A DNA stretch of 64,000 bases from Paenibacillus alba (GCF_013204855.1 NZ_JABMKZ010000023.1:1-64000), one strand, 5' to 3'; shown: positions 9,301 through 17,297, counted from the first letter of the stretch. Translations and numbers: made by a program. Notes: generated from the letters alone by a model not told the origin.

Positions 9301-10680
9301 CAGCTCGCAGCGAGCTGGGTCGAGACGGCTCTTGCTTCACAGCAGATTGGCGAAGCGCCCTTTGCCGATCCGGCCACGGAAGAGCTGTGGACCAGCAGTA
9401 AAGTCGCCTCCCGGCTAATTCGCCTGTCCTTGCAATCCTATCGCCGTGGCGGCGGAGCTATTTCGCCATACACCTATCTGGCACATATGCCCCTCAGACG
9501 CAAGCTCTCAGATCGCGCTGATGTGCCAGGAATGGAAGAGCTGGTTGAAATTATTCGAGATTTGCAAGGCTTCTTCTTGCCTGTGTCACACTGGGAGTCC
9601 CTCTTGTTCCCAACACGTCAGCCTGCTTACCGCAAGCAAGATTTGGACACCTTGTGCTCATCAGGGCAAATTGTCTGGCTTGGCCGCAAAGAGCCCGGCG
9701 AGAAGGAAGGACGGATTGCTTTCTTCCTGGCAGAAAGCCATTCTCTCTTCGAGCCTTGTCTTGCCGCAGTCAGCTATAAGCCTGTTTCCCAACCCTATCT
9801 GCTAACGCTTCTACAGGAAAAAGGGGCGAGCTTTCTGAGTAAGCTCGGGATTGAAACTGGCAAGCCGCCTTCTGTCTTGTTGGAGGAATTGCTGCAATTG
9901 GTATGGGATGGTCAAGCTGCCAATGATCAATTCGCGCCACTGAGGCTTCATGCGATGGGCGCCTCGAAGAAACCGGATAAGTTCCAGTCTGGACTTGGCC
10001 GTTGGTACGCCCTTAGCAGCCTGTATGAACCAGCTTTTGATAAGCAAGCATCTGCCATGCAGTGGACCCATCACCTGCTTGAACGTTTCGGGCTTGTCAC
10101 CAAGGATGTGGTCTCTGCGTTCTGTCCATTCCCATGGGAAGCCATTCAATCCGCGCTCCGTCAATTGGAAGAATGGGGACTTGTTGTTCGAGGATTGTTT
10201 ATTGCGGACTTGCCTGCGCTGCAATTCGCAACCAAAACCTTTATCAGCCTGCTGCACCAGCAGCCAGCTATTCCTCTGGCGAGTCAAACCAAGTTCACAC
10301 TCGTGAGTGCGGTCGATCCGGCCAATCCTTTCGGACTTCTGCTCGACTGGCCAGAGGTTGCAGGTATTTCATTTTCACGGAAGCAAGGGAATTACCTAGC
10401 ACTCAAAGGCAGCGAGTGGCTCTACTGGATTGAAAATAACGGCAAACGAATTTACCAAATCACTTCTTTGGCAGATACCAATAGCGATCCATCTATCATC
10501 GTTCAGGAGCTCAAGCTCATGTTCCGTCAATTTTTGAAACAACATCAGCTGCGCAAAATCGTCATTGATGCTTGGAATGGCGTACGCATCTCCGAAGCGC
10601 CGGAACAAGTCTATTTCAAGCTTCTGGGCGCAGAAAAAGACCGCACCAGCTTCGTCCTTTGGCCTAGCCAACTGAGCTGA
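6328..10680 (+). CDS. lhr: Large Lhr-type DEAD/DEAH ATP-dependent helicase
   Basis: A 1450-residue superfamily 2 helicase of the Lhr (large helicase-related) group. The Walker A motif SPTGSGKT lies near residue 50, DEIH near 176, and SAT and QRIGRAGHAVG (motif VI) follow in order within the first 400 residues. The remaining 1000 residues are the long winged-helix and accessory region typical of Lhr-Core plus C-terminal extension. Family members translocate 3' to 5' on DNA and act in repair. I chose ATG 6328 because AAGGGAG lies 8 nt upstream; ATG 6292 would add 12 residues. The 6.9-7.7 kb part is notably GC-rich compared with the rest. It is monocistronic and converges with nirD. Confidence 0.9.
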   Translation: MTDNALELSHFHPILRTWFSSRFGEPTDVQKQAWKHIISGTHTLISSPTGSGKTLAALLPCMDRVAKTKQSLGDSYPAGVRVLVVTPLKALNNDIHDHLIHFIAEIDEAAASSPKEADWHGLRVGVRTGDTTQSTRASMLKNPPDLLVTTPESLYLLLTSPRARQMLKSVEQIVVDEIHDLAADKRGMHLSLTLERLDAWCGRSVQRIGVSATQKPIERVARFLGGWEADQPRQVGIIESKAEKQYALQVTMPEPARPGADKEEIWTPLVERLLQLMDGCSTVLIFANSRRLCERMTLRLNDHVGHEIAKSHHGSVAREKRLEVERLLKAGELRCLVATSSLELGIDVGHVDLVIQIDSPFSAAAGIQRIGRAGHAVGSVSRGVLLARSRSLLPELAVLSQRIAARDIEDIRIPRGSLDVLAQQLVAMVAMGDELDVAQLARLLAQSDSFRELPQERWTAMLEVLSGLYPFVRPLIAWDRQTGRLERLAATQMAALTGAGTIPQSTAYPVHHNETGLHLGELDEEFIHESSVGDVFQLGTASWRIVRKRPERIYVQEADNRYSEIPFWRGESGGKSFELGVQTGQLWRELRDRLQAQSSTEADLAVQNWLSEQYFFGVEASQSLISLVRNQIAVNTIPTDTTLVIESFLDENNQAHYILHSLFGRKLNRTWLMAIEKQLKRHGLAALYTNAKDNGIELIFPSLQDAVVPALLSISSLEAEQFVIEAVAESGMFGAAFQRLAETSLLLSRSFTRVPAWLKRLRGQELIKEALPFKERFPLFQEAMRECLEEHVDLPHLQHILQVIQLGTIQIAVHRNHFPSPLASQFKSDYVAQKIYESDALTEDLQVELLGFSRQMAADIFGVEAIRRAVSPQIIEAEEQKLAKTDEPLASAAEVLRFLKERGDASIPELVKVSAVSETLVAAWMDELVQQGKAAQAYFSTMTRYICKDEMAFYASLSSDAVSRSFVFQRFADGKLSFTTEELAAHFEIDPQLAASWVETALASQQIGEAPFADPATEELWTSSKVASRLIRLSLQSYRRGGGAISPYTYLAHMPLRRKLSDRADVPGMEELVEIIRDLQGFFLPVSHWESLLFPTRQPAYRKQDLDTLCSSGQIVWLGRKEPGEKEGRIAFFLAESHSLFEPCLAAVSYKPVSQPYLLTLLQEKGASFLSKLGIETGKPPSVLLEELLQLVWDGQAANDQFAPLRLHAMGASKKPDKFQSGLGRWYALSSLYEPAFDKQASAMQWTHHLLERFGLVTKDVVSAFCPFPWEAIQSALRQLEEWGLVVRGLFIADLPALQFATKTFISLLHQQPAIPLASQTKFTLVSAVDPANPFGLLLDWPEVAGISFSRKQGNYLALKGSEWLYWIENNGKRIYQITSLADTNSDPSIIVQELKLMFRQFLKQHQLRKIVIDAWNGVRISEAPEQVYFKLLGAEKDRTSFVLWPSQLS

Positions 10681-10702
10681 GTACGGTCTATATCGCTTCG
10701 GC

Positions 10703-10718
10703 ATCCGACTGGTCGGAT
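10703..10718. other. Short hairpin between converging helicase and nirD genes
   Basis: ATCCGAC-TG-GTCGGAT forms a 7-bp stem, extendable through outer CGCT/AGCG. No U-run follows on either strand, so its role as a terminator is doubtful. Confidence 0.35.
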
Positions 10719-10797
10719 CGAGCGCATCATTGGTCAGAACATGGATGGAGAGTTCATCTCCCCAATGAAAAGAACGAAAATCAGTTTCACTGCTTGC

Positions 10798-11148
10798 TCA
10801 ACTGGCCATTTCTTTCTCTATCGGGAAGCCAATATAGATGGATCCATCCAGCACTTTGGTCGTGTACGTGCGGACACAGCCTGTATCCGGAGCTTGAACA
10901 AGCCCCGAAGGAAGATGAATCTTGCGATCATGCATGGGACAGTAGACGTGATCATCACAGACAATGCCTTCGGCCAGAACGCCCTCTTTATGAGGACAAC
11001 GATTCTGGATGGCTTGCAGCTTGCCGTTTTTCATTTTGAATAACGCTACTTCTTCGCCTTGATAACGAATCGTTTTCCCTGTGTTTACGGCTAAATCCTC
11101 ATAAGATACGGCTTGCACCCATACCAGTTGCTCGTCTTGTATTTTCAT
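10798..11148 (-). CDS. nirD: Assimilatory nitrite reductase small subunit (Rieske type)
   Basis: A 116-residue Rieske-fold protein, the small subunit of NADH-dependent nitrite reductase. The CPH and CPMH segments (NRCPHKEG and VYCPMHDR) preserve the CxH...CxxH cluster ligands, which many NirD proteins have lost, so a [2Fe-2S] cluster is plausible. With NirB it reduces nitrite to ammonium in the cytoplasm. ATG 11148 was chosen because AGGAGGGGC precedes it; an upstream in-frame start at 11169 has no good site. It lies 30 nt after nirB as the last gene of narK-nirB-nirD. Confidence 0.93.
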   Translation of the reverse strand: MKIQDEQLVWVQAVSYEDLAVNTGKTIRYQGEEVALFKMKNGKLQAIQNRCPHKEGVLAEGIVCDDHVYCPMHDRKIHLPSGLVQAPDTGCVRTYTTKVLDGSIYIGFPIEKEMAS

Positions 11149-11178
11149 CTCTCTGCCCCTCCTGGCCATCTTCTACTG

Positions 11179-13602
11179 CTAGGTCAACTCGACAACTTCA
11201 TAGAGATCACGTTGAATTTTTTTGCTGTCAATCGCTTGCTTCCATGGATCTTTCGTAACGGAAAGAGCAAGCTCCATGCGTGCGCATAGCTGTTTGCGTT
11301 CTTCTTCATTTTGGACTACATCTCGTATATGCTCGATACCGAGTCTGTGAACCCATTCGCTGGTACGTTCCCCGTATTTGCCAGTTTCCCGGTAGTATTG
11401 CAGATAGGCCTCTGTGTATTCAATAATTTCTTGCTCAGTTCTCACCGTTGTCAAAAGGTCACCGACACGAACCTTCACTCCCCCATTGCCTCCCGCATAA
11501 AGCTCCCAACCCCCGTCTACAGAGACAACGCCCAAATCCTTGATGCCTGACTCCGCACAGTTTCGCGGGCAGCCGGATACCGCAAGCTTCACCTTGGCTG
11601 GTGTATTCAAGCGTTCAAATCGTTTCTCCAGCTCAATGCCAACTCCCATCGCATCCCCAGTACCGAAGCGGCAGAAGGTATCGCCTACACAAGTTTTAAC
11701 AGTACGCAAAGCTTTCCCATACGCATATCCAGACGGCATATCCAATGCTTCCCACATCGCCGTAAGATCTTCTTTCTTCACACCAAGCAGATCGAGACGT
11801 TGACCGCCTGTAAATTTCACAGTGGGAACATGGAATTGTTCGGCTACTTCAGCAATCCGCTTCAACTCGGTTGGATTCGTGACACCGCCATAAATTCTTG
11901 GAACGACAGAATACGTACCATCCTTCTGAATGTTGGCATGCATGCGTTCATTAACAAATCGCGAGGTGCTGTCATCTTGATACGTGTCAGGGCTTACCAT
12001 GCCCAAATAGTAATTAAGCGCTGGGCGGCATTTGGAGCAGCCCTCTTCATTTTTCCACCCCAGCACGTTCATTACTTCACGCACATGCGATAAACCTTTG
12101 TTCCGAATAGCTTCAACCACTTCATCACGCGCAAACTCGGTGCAGCCGCAAATGGATTCCTTGGCCGCATTTCTATCATAAGAATCTCCTAATGTGAAAG
12201 CTAATAGCTCACTAACGAGCGGCTTGCAGCCGCCGCAGGAACGAGAAGCTGTTGTACAATTCTTCACTTCATCTACTGTCGTAAGCCCTTGTTCCTTGAT
12301 CGCTGAACAAATCGCACCTTTCGTAACACCATTGCAGCCGCAAATAATAGCATCGTCCTTCATGTCAGCTGCTCCGGCTGCTGCTGCGCCACTGCCGCTG
12401 GATGAATCTGTCAGAATCGCTGTTTTGGACATTGCACTCACATCAGTTTCTTCTCGAATCATTTGCATGAGTCGTGTGCCATCTGCCGTATCTCCAAAAA
12501 GCACCGCACCGATGATTTTGTTGTCTTGAATAACCACTTTTTTATAGACACCTGTGAACTCGTCATGGATGCGGATGGCTTTCGTACCTTCGGCATCGAC
12601 GAATTTACCGCCTGAGAAAACATCAACCCCAGAAACCTTCAGCTTCGTATACAGGATGGAACCTTCGTACGGGGCTGTTTCTACGCCTGCCAAATGCTTG
12701 GCGAGCACGGCGCCTTGCTCATACAGAGGAGCAACCAGTCCGTAGGCGATGCCTCTATGCATGGCACATTCGCCTACGGCATAAATATGGGGCACATTCG
12801 TTTGCAAATAGTCGTTTACGATGATACCTGGATTGCAGTCTATACCGGAATTTCTGGCAAGTTCAACGTTGGGACGAATCCCTACAGCCATGACGATCAA
12901 ATCCGCCTCGGCAACCGTACCATCTTTGAATTTTAGACCAGCAACGCGTTTGTCACCGATGATTTCTGCGGACTGCTTGGCGAGGAGGAAGTTGATTCCT
13001 TGCTCTTCGAGTGCCGCTTGAAGCATTTTGGATGCGGTTCGATCCAGCTGACGTTCCATAATCGTATCGACAATATGAACAACATCTACTTTCATCCCTA
13101 AATGAAGAAATCCCCTCGCTGCTTCCAAGCCAAGCAAGCCGCCGCCGATGACGATCGCTTTTTTATATTTTTGGGCGGACTCGATCATGATTTCACAATC
13201 ACGAATGGTCCGATACGCCATGACGCCTTCTTTATCCGCACCAGGCAGCGGAATCATAAATGGATTGGAGCCTGTCGCCAAAATCAATTTATCATAAGGA
13301 ACCGTTAACCCTTTATCACTCGTTACCGTTTGAGCGGTTGTGTCGATTTGAGTAACCGTTTGATTGGTATGCAAGGTAATGTTGTTATTCGTGTACCACT
13401 CGTAAGGATGAATGACAATATCTTCGACTTGGGAATCCCCGGAAAGTACGTAAGACAACAAAATTCGGTTATAGTTCGGATGCGGCTCACTGCCAAAAAT
13501 AGTGATCTCATATTTATCCGGTGCAAGCTTCAGCAAGTGTTCCACCGCGTTTACGCCCGCCATCCCATTGCCGACCAATACCAGCTTTTCTTTTTGAGTC
13601 AT
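11179..13602 (-). CDS. nirB: NADH-dependent nitrite reductase large subunit
   Basis: An 807-residue flavo-sirohaem enzyme that reduces nitrite to ammonium with NADH. Order of domains: a pyridine nucleotide-disulphide oxidoreductase unit with VGNGMAGVNA at the N-terminus and VIGGGLLGLEAARG for NAD; two BFD-like [2Fe-2S] modules (CGCNGVTKG with SCGGC, and CGCTEFARDE with CSKC); then the sulphite/nitrite reductase domain. CVGDTFC (CX5C) and SGCPRNC (CX3C) bind the [4Fe-4S]-sirohaem. ATG 13602 sits behind GAGAGGAAG; ATG 13608 is too close to that site. It is the middle gene of narK-nirBD, which has two ANTAR-type terminators in its leader. Confidence 0.95.
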   Translation of the reverse strand: MTQKEKLVLVGNGMAGVNAVEHLLKLAPDKYEITIFGSEPHPNYNRILLSYVLSGDSQVEDIVIHPYEWYTNNNITLHTNQTVTQIDTTAQTVTSDKGLTVPYDKLILATGSNPFMIPLPGADKEGVMAYRTIRDCEIMIESAQKYKKAIVIGGGLLGLEAARGFLHLGMKVDVVHIVDTIMERQLDRTASKMLQAALEEQGINFLLAKQSAEIIGDKRVAGLKFKDGTVAEADLIVMAVGIRPNVELARNSGIDCNPGIIVNDYLQTNVPHIYAVGECAMHRGIAYGLVAPLYEQGAVLAKHLAGVETAPYEGSILYTKLKVSGVDVFSGGKFVDAEGTKAIRIHDEFTGVYKKVVIQDNKIIGAVLFGDTADGTRLMQMIREETDVSAMSKTAILTDSSSGSGAAAAGAADMKDDAIICGCNGVTKGAICSAIKEQGLTTVDEVKNCTTASRSCGGCKPLVSELLAFTLGDSYDRNAAKESICGCTEFARDEVVEAIRNKGLSHVREVMNVLGWKNEEGCSKCRPALNYYLGMVSPDTYQDDSTSRFVNERMHANIQKDGTYSVVPRIYGGVTNPTELKRIAEVAEQFHVPTVKFTGGQRLDLLGVKKEDLTAMWEALDMPSGYAYGKALRTVKTCVGDTFCRFGTGDAMGVGIELEKRFERLNTPAKVKLAVSGCPRNCAESGIKDLGVVSVDGGWELYAGGNGGVKVRVGDLLTTVRTEQEIIEYTEAYLQYYRETGKYGERTSEWVHRLGIEHIRDVVQNEEERKQLCARMELALSVTKDPWKQAIDSKKIQRDLYEVVELT

Positions 13603-13698
13603 GATCATCTTCCTCTCGGATATGTCTCTCCTATCATCCATTTGCTTCTCGTTCAATTTCCGTTTATTAGGATCCTTGAGGGCAACGATGGAAATGTA

Positions 13699-14940
13699 TT
13701 AGGCTTGCACACTTTCTATAGAAGCAGCTGGTGCTTTCACTTTACCGCCCTCACCAATCCATGTCCGTTTCCATTGCCCTTGCACAATCGCGATTAACAC
13801 GATGCAGATGGCCGCGATGGCACTCAAGATCAAGAAGCCGGGGGTGAAAGAACCCGTAGATAATTTGATATTGCCGAGAATTTTCGGCAGAAAATATCCG
13901 CCGAGGCCTCCTGCCGCTCCAACGATGCCTGTAACAACGCCGATTTCGGATCGGAAACGCTGGGGTACAAGCTGGAACACAGAGCCATTTCCCATTCCAA
14001 AAGCCATCATTGCAATGAACAGCATCACGGTTGTAAGGGAAAGCGCAGGAAGCGTAGAAATGCCAGCCATCATGATGGCAACAATCCCGTATAACACCAT
14101 TAACATTCGAATGCCGCCGATTTTATCCGCAAGCCATCCCCCGACCGGACGGAAGAAGCTCCCGCCAATCACGCATAACGTTGTGAAATCGGCTGCTCGA
14201 ACCGGTGAAAGACCATATTGCGTATTAAAGAAAATTGTTAAATAGGTAGACATCCCTACGAAACCGCCGAAGGTAACGCTGTATAACATACAAAACAACC
14301 AAGAATCTTTTTGCTTCAATACTTTGCCGTATTCGGCAATCGTCTTCGGAGCTGGTTTATTTGGGCTATCTTTCGCTAAAATAGTGAAGACAACAAGAGT
14401 TATTACGATCGGAATCATGGCAATCCCCAAAACAATATGCCAGTCGCCGTAATGCTGGGCGAGCCGATTGGCGAACAAGGTGGCGAAAATAGTTCCGCTA
14501 TTGCCAGCCCCTGCGATGCCCATCGCCAGACCTTGGTACTGCGGCGGATACCAGCTGCTGGCTAAGGGCAGTGCCGCTGCAAAGCTGGCTCCTGCAATTC
14601 CGAGCATCAGTGCTACGAAATACATATCTCCCATGCTGTTCGCGAATTGCCAGCCCCAAAACAAAGGAACTAAGGTTAAGGTAAGTCCAATCTGTCCTGT
14701 TAGCTTTGGCCCTATTTTATCGGTCAGAACCCCTAGTACTAATCGAAGAACAGCGCCACCGAGCGTAGGCAATGCAACTAAATTCGCCTTCTGTGCCGCA
14801 TCCAGATGAAAATCATTGGCGAGAATAACCGCAAGAGGACCAAGTATGACCCATACCATGAAACTCATGTCAAAATACAAAAACGAACTGAATAACGACC
14901 CTTTGTGCCCAACTTGCAAAAAACTCTTCCGATCAACCAT
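13699..14940 (-). CDS. narK: Nitrate/nitrite transporter, NarK family (MFS)
   Basis: A 413-residue, 12-helix major facilitator protein. The two nitrate-signature stretches are present: GIAGAGNSGTIFATLFANRL and GVVTGIVGAAGGLGGYFLPK. Such proteins import nitrate or exchange nitrate for nitrite. ATG 14940 was chosen because AAGGAGAGGG lies 5 nt upstream; an upstream frame to 15027 runs through the leader and terminator B and is not likely translated. It is the first gene of the nitrite reductase operon, transcribed from the promoter at 15222-15250 through two conditional terminators. Confidence 0.93.
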   Translation of the reverse strand: MVDRKSFLQVGHKGSLFSSFLYFDMSFMVWVILGPLAVILANDFHLDAAQKANLVALPTLGGAVLRLVLGVLTDKIGPKLTGQIGLTLTLVPLFWGWQFANSMGDMYFVALMLGIAGASFAAALPLASSWYPPQYQGLAMGIAGAGNSGTIFATLFANRLAQHYGDWHIVLGIAMIPIVITLVVFTILAKDSPNKPAPKTIAEYGKVLKQKDSWLFCMLYSVTFGGFVGMSTYLTIFFNTQYGLSPVRAADFTTLCVIGGSFFRPVGGWLADKIGGIRMLMVLYGIVAIMMAGISTLPALSLTTVMLFIAMMAFGMGNGSVFQLVPQRFRSEIGVVTGIVGAAGGLGGYFLPKILGNIKLSTGSFTPGFLILSAIAAICIVLIAIVQGQWKRTWIGEGGKVKAPAASIESVQA

Positions 14941-15014
14941 GAATTCCCTCTCCTTTATCGAGGCTTTTCGCCTTCTTTTTTCTACCCTACCGTACTTGAG
15001 CGCTTTTTGACAAG

Positions 15015-15065
15015 AAGAGGCCGACAAACAATCCCCAGGAATGGTGGGATGCTTATCGGCCTCTT
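15015..15065 (-). terminator. Leader terminator B of narK-nirBD
   Basis: The minus-strand transcript has AAGAGGCCGA pairing with TCGGCCUCUU in a 10-bp stem, followed by a moderately U-rich CUUGU. Its 5' strand overlaps the second hexaloop hairpin at 15058-15069, so the two folds exclude each other. That is the layout of an ANTAR-controlled antiterminator. The tail is weaker than that of terminator A. Confidence 0.7.
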
Positions 15066-15095
15066 TGCCACTGCTGTCACATCATTGTGAGCAGC
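15058..15095 (-). promoter_or_regulatory. ANTAR two-hairpin RNA target, module B
   Basis: On the minus-strand transcript, hairpin 1 (15073-15095) has a UCACA/UGUGA stem, with outer GCUG/CAGC, that presents the hexaloop AAUGAU when the closing pair is at the stem base. Hairpin 2 (15058-15069) is GGC-AAAGAG-GCC. Both loops have A at position 1 and G at position 4, the established signature recognised by ANTAR RNA-binding proteins. Hairpin 2 shares its 3' strand with terminator B. The linker is only about 3 nt. Confidence 0.75.
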
Positions 15096-15125
15096 TTGTT
15101 TGTTGATATGGATCAAACAAAACAT

Positions 15126-15164
15126 AAAAAGCCTATCCGGTTACGTATTTGTAAGGGGATAGGC
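15126..15164 (-). terminator. Leader terminator A of narK-nirBD
   Basis: On the minus strand GCCTATCC pairs with GGATAGGC and is followed by TTTTT, a textbook intrinsic terminator about 50 nt into the leader. Its first bases are also the 3' strand of the preceding hexaloop hairpin. Confidence 0.85.
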
Positions 15165-15209
15165 GCCATTGCCTTCGTTGGTGGTGCTTAGCGGCACATC
15201 ATTGTGCCG
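15161..15209 (-). promoter_or_regulatory. ANTAR two-hairpin RNA target, module A
   Basis: Hairpin 1 (15192-15209) is a perfect CGGCAC-AAUGAU-GUGCCG. Hairpin 2 (15161-15174) is AGGC-AAUGGC-GCCU, separated by 17 nt. Both hexaloops carry A1 and G4, as in known ANTAR targets of nas/nit and eut leaders. The 3' strand GCCU of hairpin 2 is the start of terminator A. Hairpin 1 begins only about 6 nt after the predicted transcription start. Confidence 0.82.
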
Positions 15210-15221
15210 ATTTCTAATTTG

Positions 15222-15250
15222 ATTATAGTACGGCATTGCAATGATGTCAA
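15222..15250 (-). promoter_or_regulatory. Consensus sigma-A promoter of narK-nirBD
   Basis: On the minus strand TTGACA (15245-15250) and TATAAT (15222-15227) are separated by exactly 17 bp. Both hexamers are perfect consensus, suggesting strong constitutive initiation with control moved to the leader terminators. The expected start is near 15215. Confidence 0.9.
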
Positions 15251-15295
15251 TAAACTTAACACAAAATTTTCGTTCATGATATCCATTCTGCCATA

Positions 15296-15325
15296 TCGAC
15301 AAAATTCAAGGTCATATGCTATAGT
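15296..15325 (+). promoter_or_regulatory. Probable sigma-A promoter of the ANTAR regulator gene
   Basis: TCGACA at 15296-15301 and TATAGT at 15320-15325, spacer 18 bp, lie about 80 nt upstream of the regulator's ATG. Confidence 0.5.
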
Positions 15326-15407
15326 AATGCCGTGTAAACATTCACACAAGCAATAAACCTCACATAAAGTTGCCATATAAGAAGCAAACCGCGATGGAGG
15401 TATTCAA

Positions 15408-16052
15408 ATGTTACAATCATTTATCCTGATCGACGAGTTACAAGCAACTCGCTCAGCTACCTCCTCGTCGCCTCATCAGCCGAACCCTTCCTCTTCTACC
15501 GAGAAATTCCTGCCTGCCGAGATGCTGAAGGACTTAGGTTTTCGCGTCTATGCTACTGCTGCTGTAAAAGAAATTTCATTTATCATTCCCAAGGTCGATG
15601 CTGTATTATTATCTGTAAGCCCTAGTCAAGTCGAATCCTGGCGCACCCGTGTGTCAGCGATGAAGAGTCTTCCCTTGTTCTGGTGGTGCGATTCCCACAC
15701 CTTTCCCTCAAATGAATGCGTTATGGATGCTGGCATTGATGGATTGATTGGCTCAACGATGACGCCGCTTGAAGTGCACTGCGCCTTGCTGCTTGGTGTG
15801 AATCATTATTTCCAGCGAACGGAGTGGCAGCAAGAGCGTGAGCAGCTTCTTTCCAAGCTGGAAGAGCGCAAATGGGTCGATCAGGCGAAGCGGATCTTAT
15901 GTGAAATTAAAGGCATCTCCGAGGCGGAGGCTTATGACTTTTTGCGTAAACAAGCGATGAATGAACGGAAAAGAATGGTAGACGTTGCTACCTCCATCGT
16001 CAAGGTGTATCAAATACTGCAGGATCAGAACCAAGGAGGTCGGAAACGATGA
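15408..16052 (+). CDS. ANTAR-domain antitermination regulator (NasT-like)
   Basis: A 214-residue protein whose C-terminal part (about 146-204) is an ANTAR RNA-binding domain: ERKWVDQAKRILCEIKGISE, then AYDFLRKQAMNERKRM and VDVATSIVKVYQIL. The N-terminal 130 residues resemble a receiver fold, but the position after DAVLL that should be the phospho-acceptor Asp is Ser, and the acidic pocket is poor. Control by phosphorylation is therefore unlikely. GGAGG lies 7 nt before the ATG. It is divergent from narK-nirBD, whose leader carries two ANTAR targets, so its role is very probably antitermination of that operon. It overlaps the TrpD-like gene by 4 nt (ATGA). Confidence 0.87.
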   Translation: MLQSFILIDELQATRSATSSSPHQPNPSSSTEKFLPAEMLKDLGFRVYATAAVKEISFIIPKVDAVLLSVSPSQVESWRTRVSAMKSLPLFWWCDSHTFPSNECVMDAGIDGLIGSTMTPLEVHCALLLGVNHYFQRTEWQQEREQLLSKLEERKWVDQAKRILCEIKGISEAEAYDFLRKQAMNERKRMVDVATSIVKVYQILQDQNQGGRKR

Positions 16053-17080
16053 TATCTTTACTCAAAGAAGTGGGCCGCGGCAAACGCGGAGCAAGAGATC
16101 TGACGTATGAAGAAGCTGCCCAAGCTGCGGAGCTCATTATTACAGGCGCTGCGACCCAAGCGCAAATGGGCGCTTTTCTCGTCGCTGAACGCATCAAAAT
16201 GGAATCACCCGATGAGATCAAAGCATTCATTCATGCGCTGCGCAAACGAACGAGTGCTTATCCGATTCCCGGCAGCATCGACTGCGCCGGACCTTACGAT
16301 GGACGAACGCGCACGTTCATCGCTACCTTACCCACCGCCTTCGTCCTCGCCGCATGCGGTCTTCCTGCCACGCTGCACGGCAGCCCCAGCATGCCGCCCA
16401 AATGGGGCATCACGCTGTCGGATGTGCTCGCAGCGCTAGGTGTTCCTGTGCTTGCCGCTTCACGCGAAGCACTCATATCGGCCGCGGCTCGAACAGGCTT
16501 CCTGTTCACGCCCACGGAAAGCTGGTGCCCGCCGCTTGGCGAGCTGCGCAAGCTGCGCAAGGAACTCGGACTGCGTACCGTGTTCAATACAGCCGAAAAG
16601 CTGCTTCGTTTCACCGAAGCCCCTTATATGGCCGTCGGTGTGTTTCATGGCACCGTGTTCGAAAAGATCACCAATTTGTTAATCGAATTGGGCGTTTCTC
16701 AAGGTATTGTCGTGCAGGGGATGGAAGGTTCGGAAGATCTTTCTGTCGACAAACGTACACGAACTTATCTCATCCAAGATGGCGTCAGTGAATTATTCAT
16801 TGTCGATCCAGAAATTTACGAATTAATGGTTGAAGTGCCTGAAGTTGAATGGACAGCTCAGCTGCAAGGCGAAACTGCCCTTGCCGTCCTGCGCGGTGAC
16901 GCCGAACTTCCTTATTTAAATATGGTGCTGCTGAATAGTGCCGTGCGTCTATGGGTTTCCCACAAAGCCGGTTCCATCGAAGAAGGCATTTATTTGGCCC
17001 GCCATGCTATTGAACAAGGAACGGCTTTGCAGAAATACAACGAGTGGACCGAAGCCATCAAACTGGTCTCGACCACCTGA
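16049..17080 (+). CDS. TrpD-like glycosyltransferase-fold protein coupled to the ANTAR regulator
   Basis: A 343-residue protein with the architecture of anthranilate phosphoribosyltransferase: a helical N-terminal domain (KRGARDLTYEEAAQAAELII to about 75) and an alpha/beta domain. The hallmark TrpD motifs are altered. Where GTGGD is expected it reads CAGPYDGR, and where KHGNR is expected it reads LHGSPS. A true tryptophan enzyme is therefore unlikely, and no other trp gene is nearby. The 4-nt overlap with the ANTAR gene suggests coupled translation and a shared role, possibly as sensor or partner, as NasS is for NasT; that is inference. A terminator follows. Confidence 0.7.
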   Translation: MISLLKEVGRGKRGARDLTYEEAAQAAELIITGAATQAQMGAFLVAERIKMESPDEIKAFIHALRKRTSAYPIPGSIDCAGPYDGRTRTFIATLPTAFVLAACGLPATLHGSPSMPPKWGITLSDVLAALGVPVLAASREALISAAARTGFLFTPTESWCPPLGELRKLRKELGLRTVFNTAEKLLRFTEAPYMAVGVFHGTVFEKITNLLIELGVSQGIVVQGMEGSEDLSVDKRTRTYLIQDGVSELFIVDPEIYELMVEVPEVEWTAQLQGETALAVLRGDAELPYLNMVLLNSAVRLWVSHKAGSIEEGIYLARHAIEQGTALQKYNEWTEAIKLVSTT

Positions 17081-17111
17081 TCCACCAAGCCTTACTGCTG
17101 CACTCATCCCT

Positions 17112-17158
17112 AAGCCCTTTACTTGGAATCCTTTGGAATTCCTGTGTGAAGGGCTTTT
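17112..17158 (+). terminator. Terminator after the ANTAR/TrpD-like operon
   Basis: AAGCCCTT pairs with AAGGGCTT and is followed by TT, 30 nt after the TrpD-like stop. The loop is long (29 nt) but has some internal pairing (GGAATCC/GGAATTCC). Confidence 0.6.
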
Positions 17159-17180
17159 CTCGTCTAAGACTGCCTTTCTC

Positions 17181-17297
17181 GCTAGCTCAGGCACATCTCG
17201 CTGCCTTCTCTCCTCTGAGTCGGCCTTTTCGGCAGGCTCAGCTGCTTTTTTCGCTGGCTCAATCACATCTCGCCGCTCCCCTCCTCTCAGCCAGCCT
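17181..17297 (+). repeat. Imperfect 72-bp direct repeat
   Basis: A 45-bp segment starting GCTAGCTCAGGCACATCTCG at 17181 recurs diverged at 17253 as GCTGGCTCAATCACATCTCG. It lies in the roughly 300-bp gap before the GGDEF-EAL gene, where no gene is seen. Confidence 0.5.

Noticed and set aside
15079..15206. CACATCATTGTG dyads as DNA operators (FNR/CRP-like)
   Set aside because: Arm order is opposite to the TGTGA-N6-TCACA FNR form, and both dyads lie downstream of the promoter and fit ANTAR hexaloop hairpins with adjoining terminators better.
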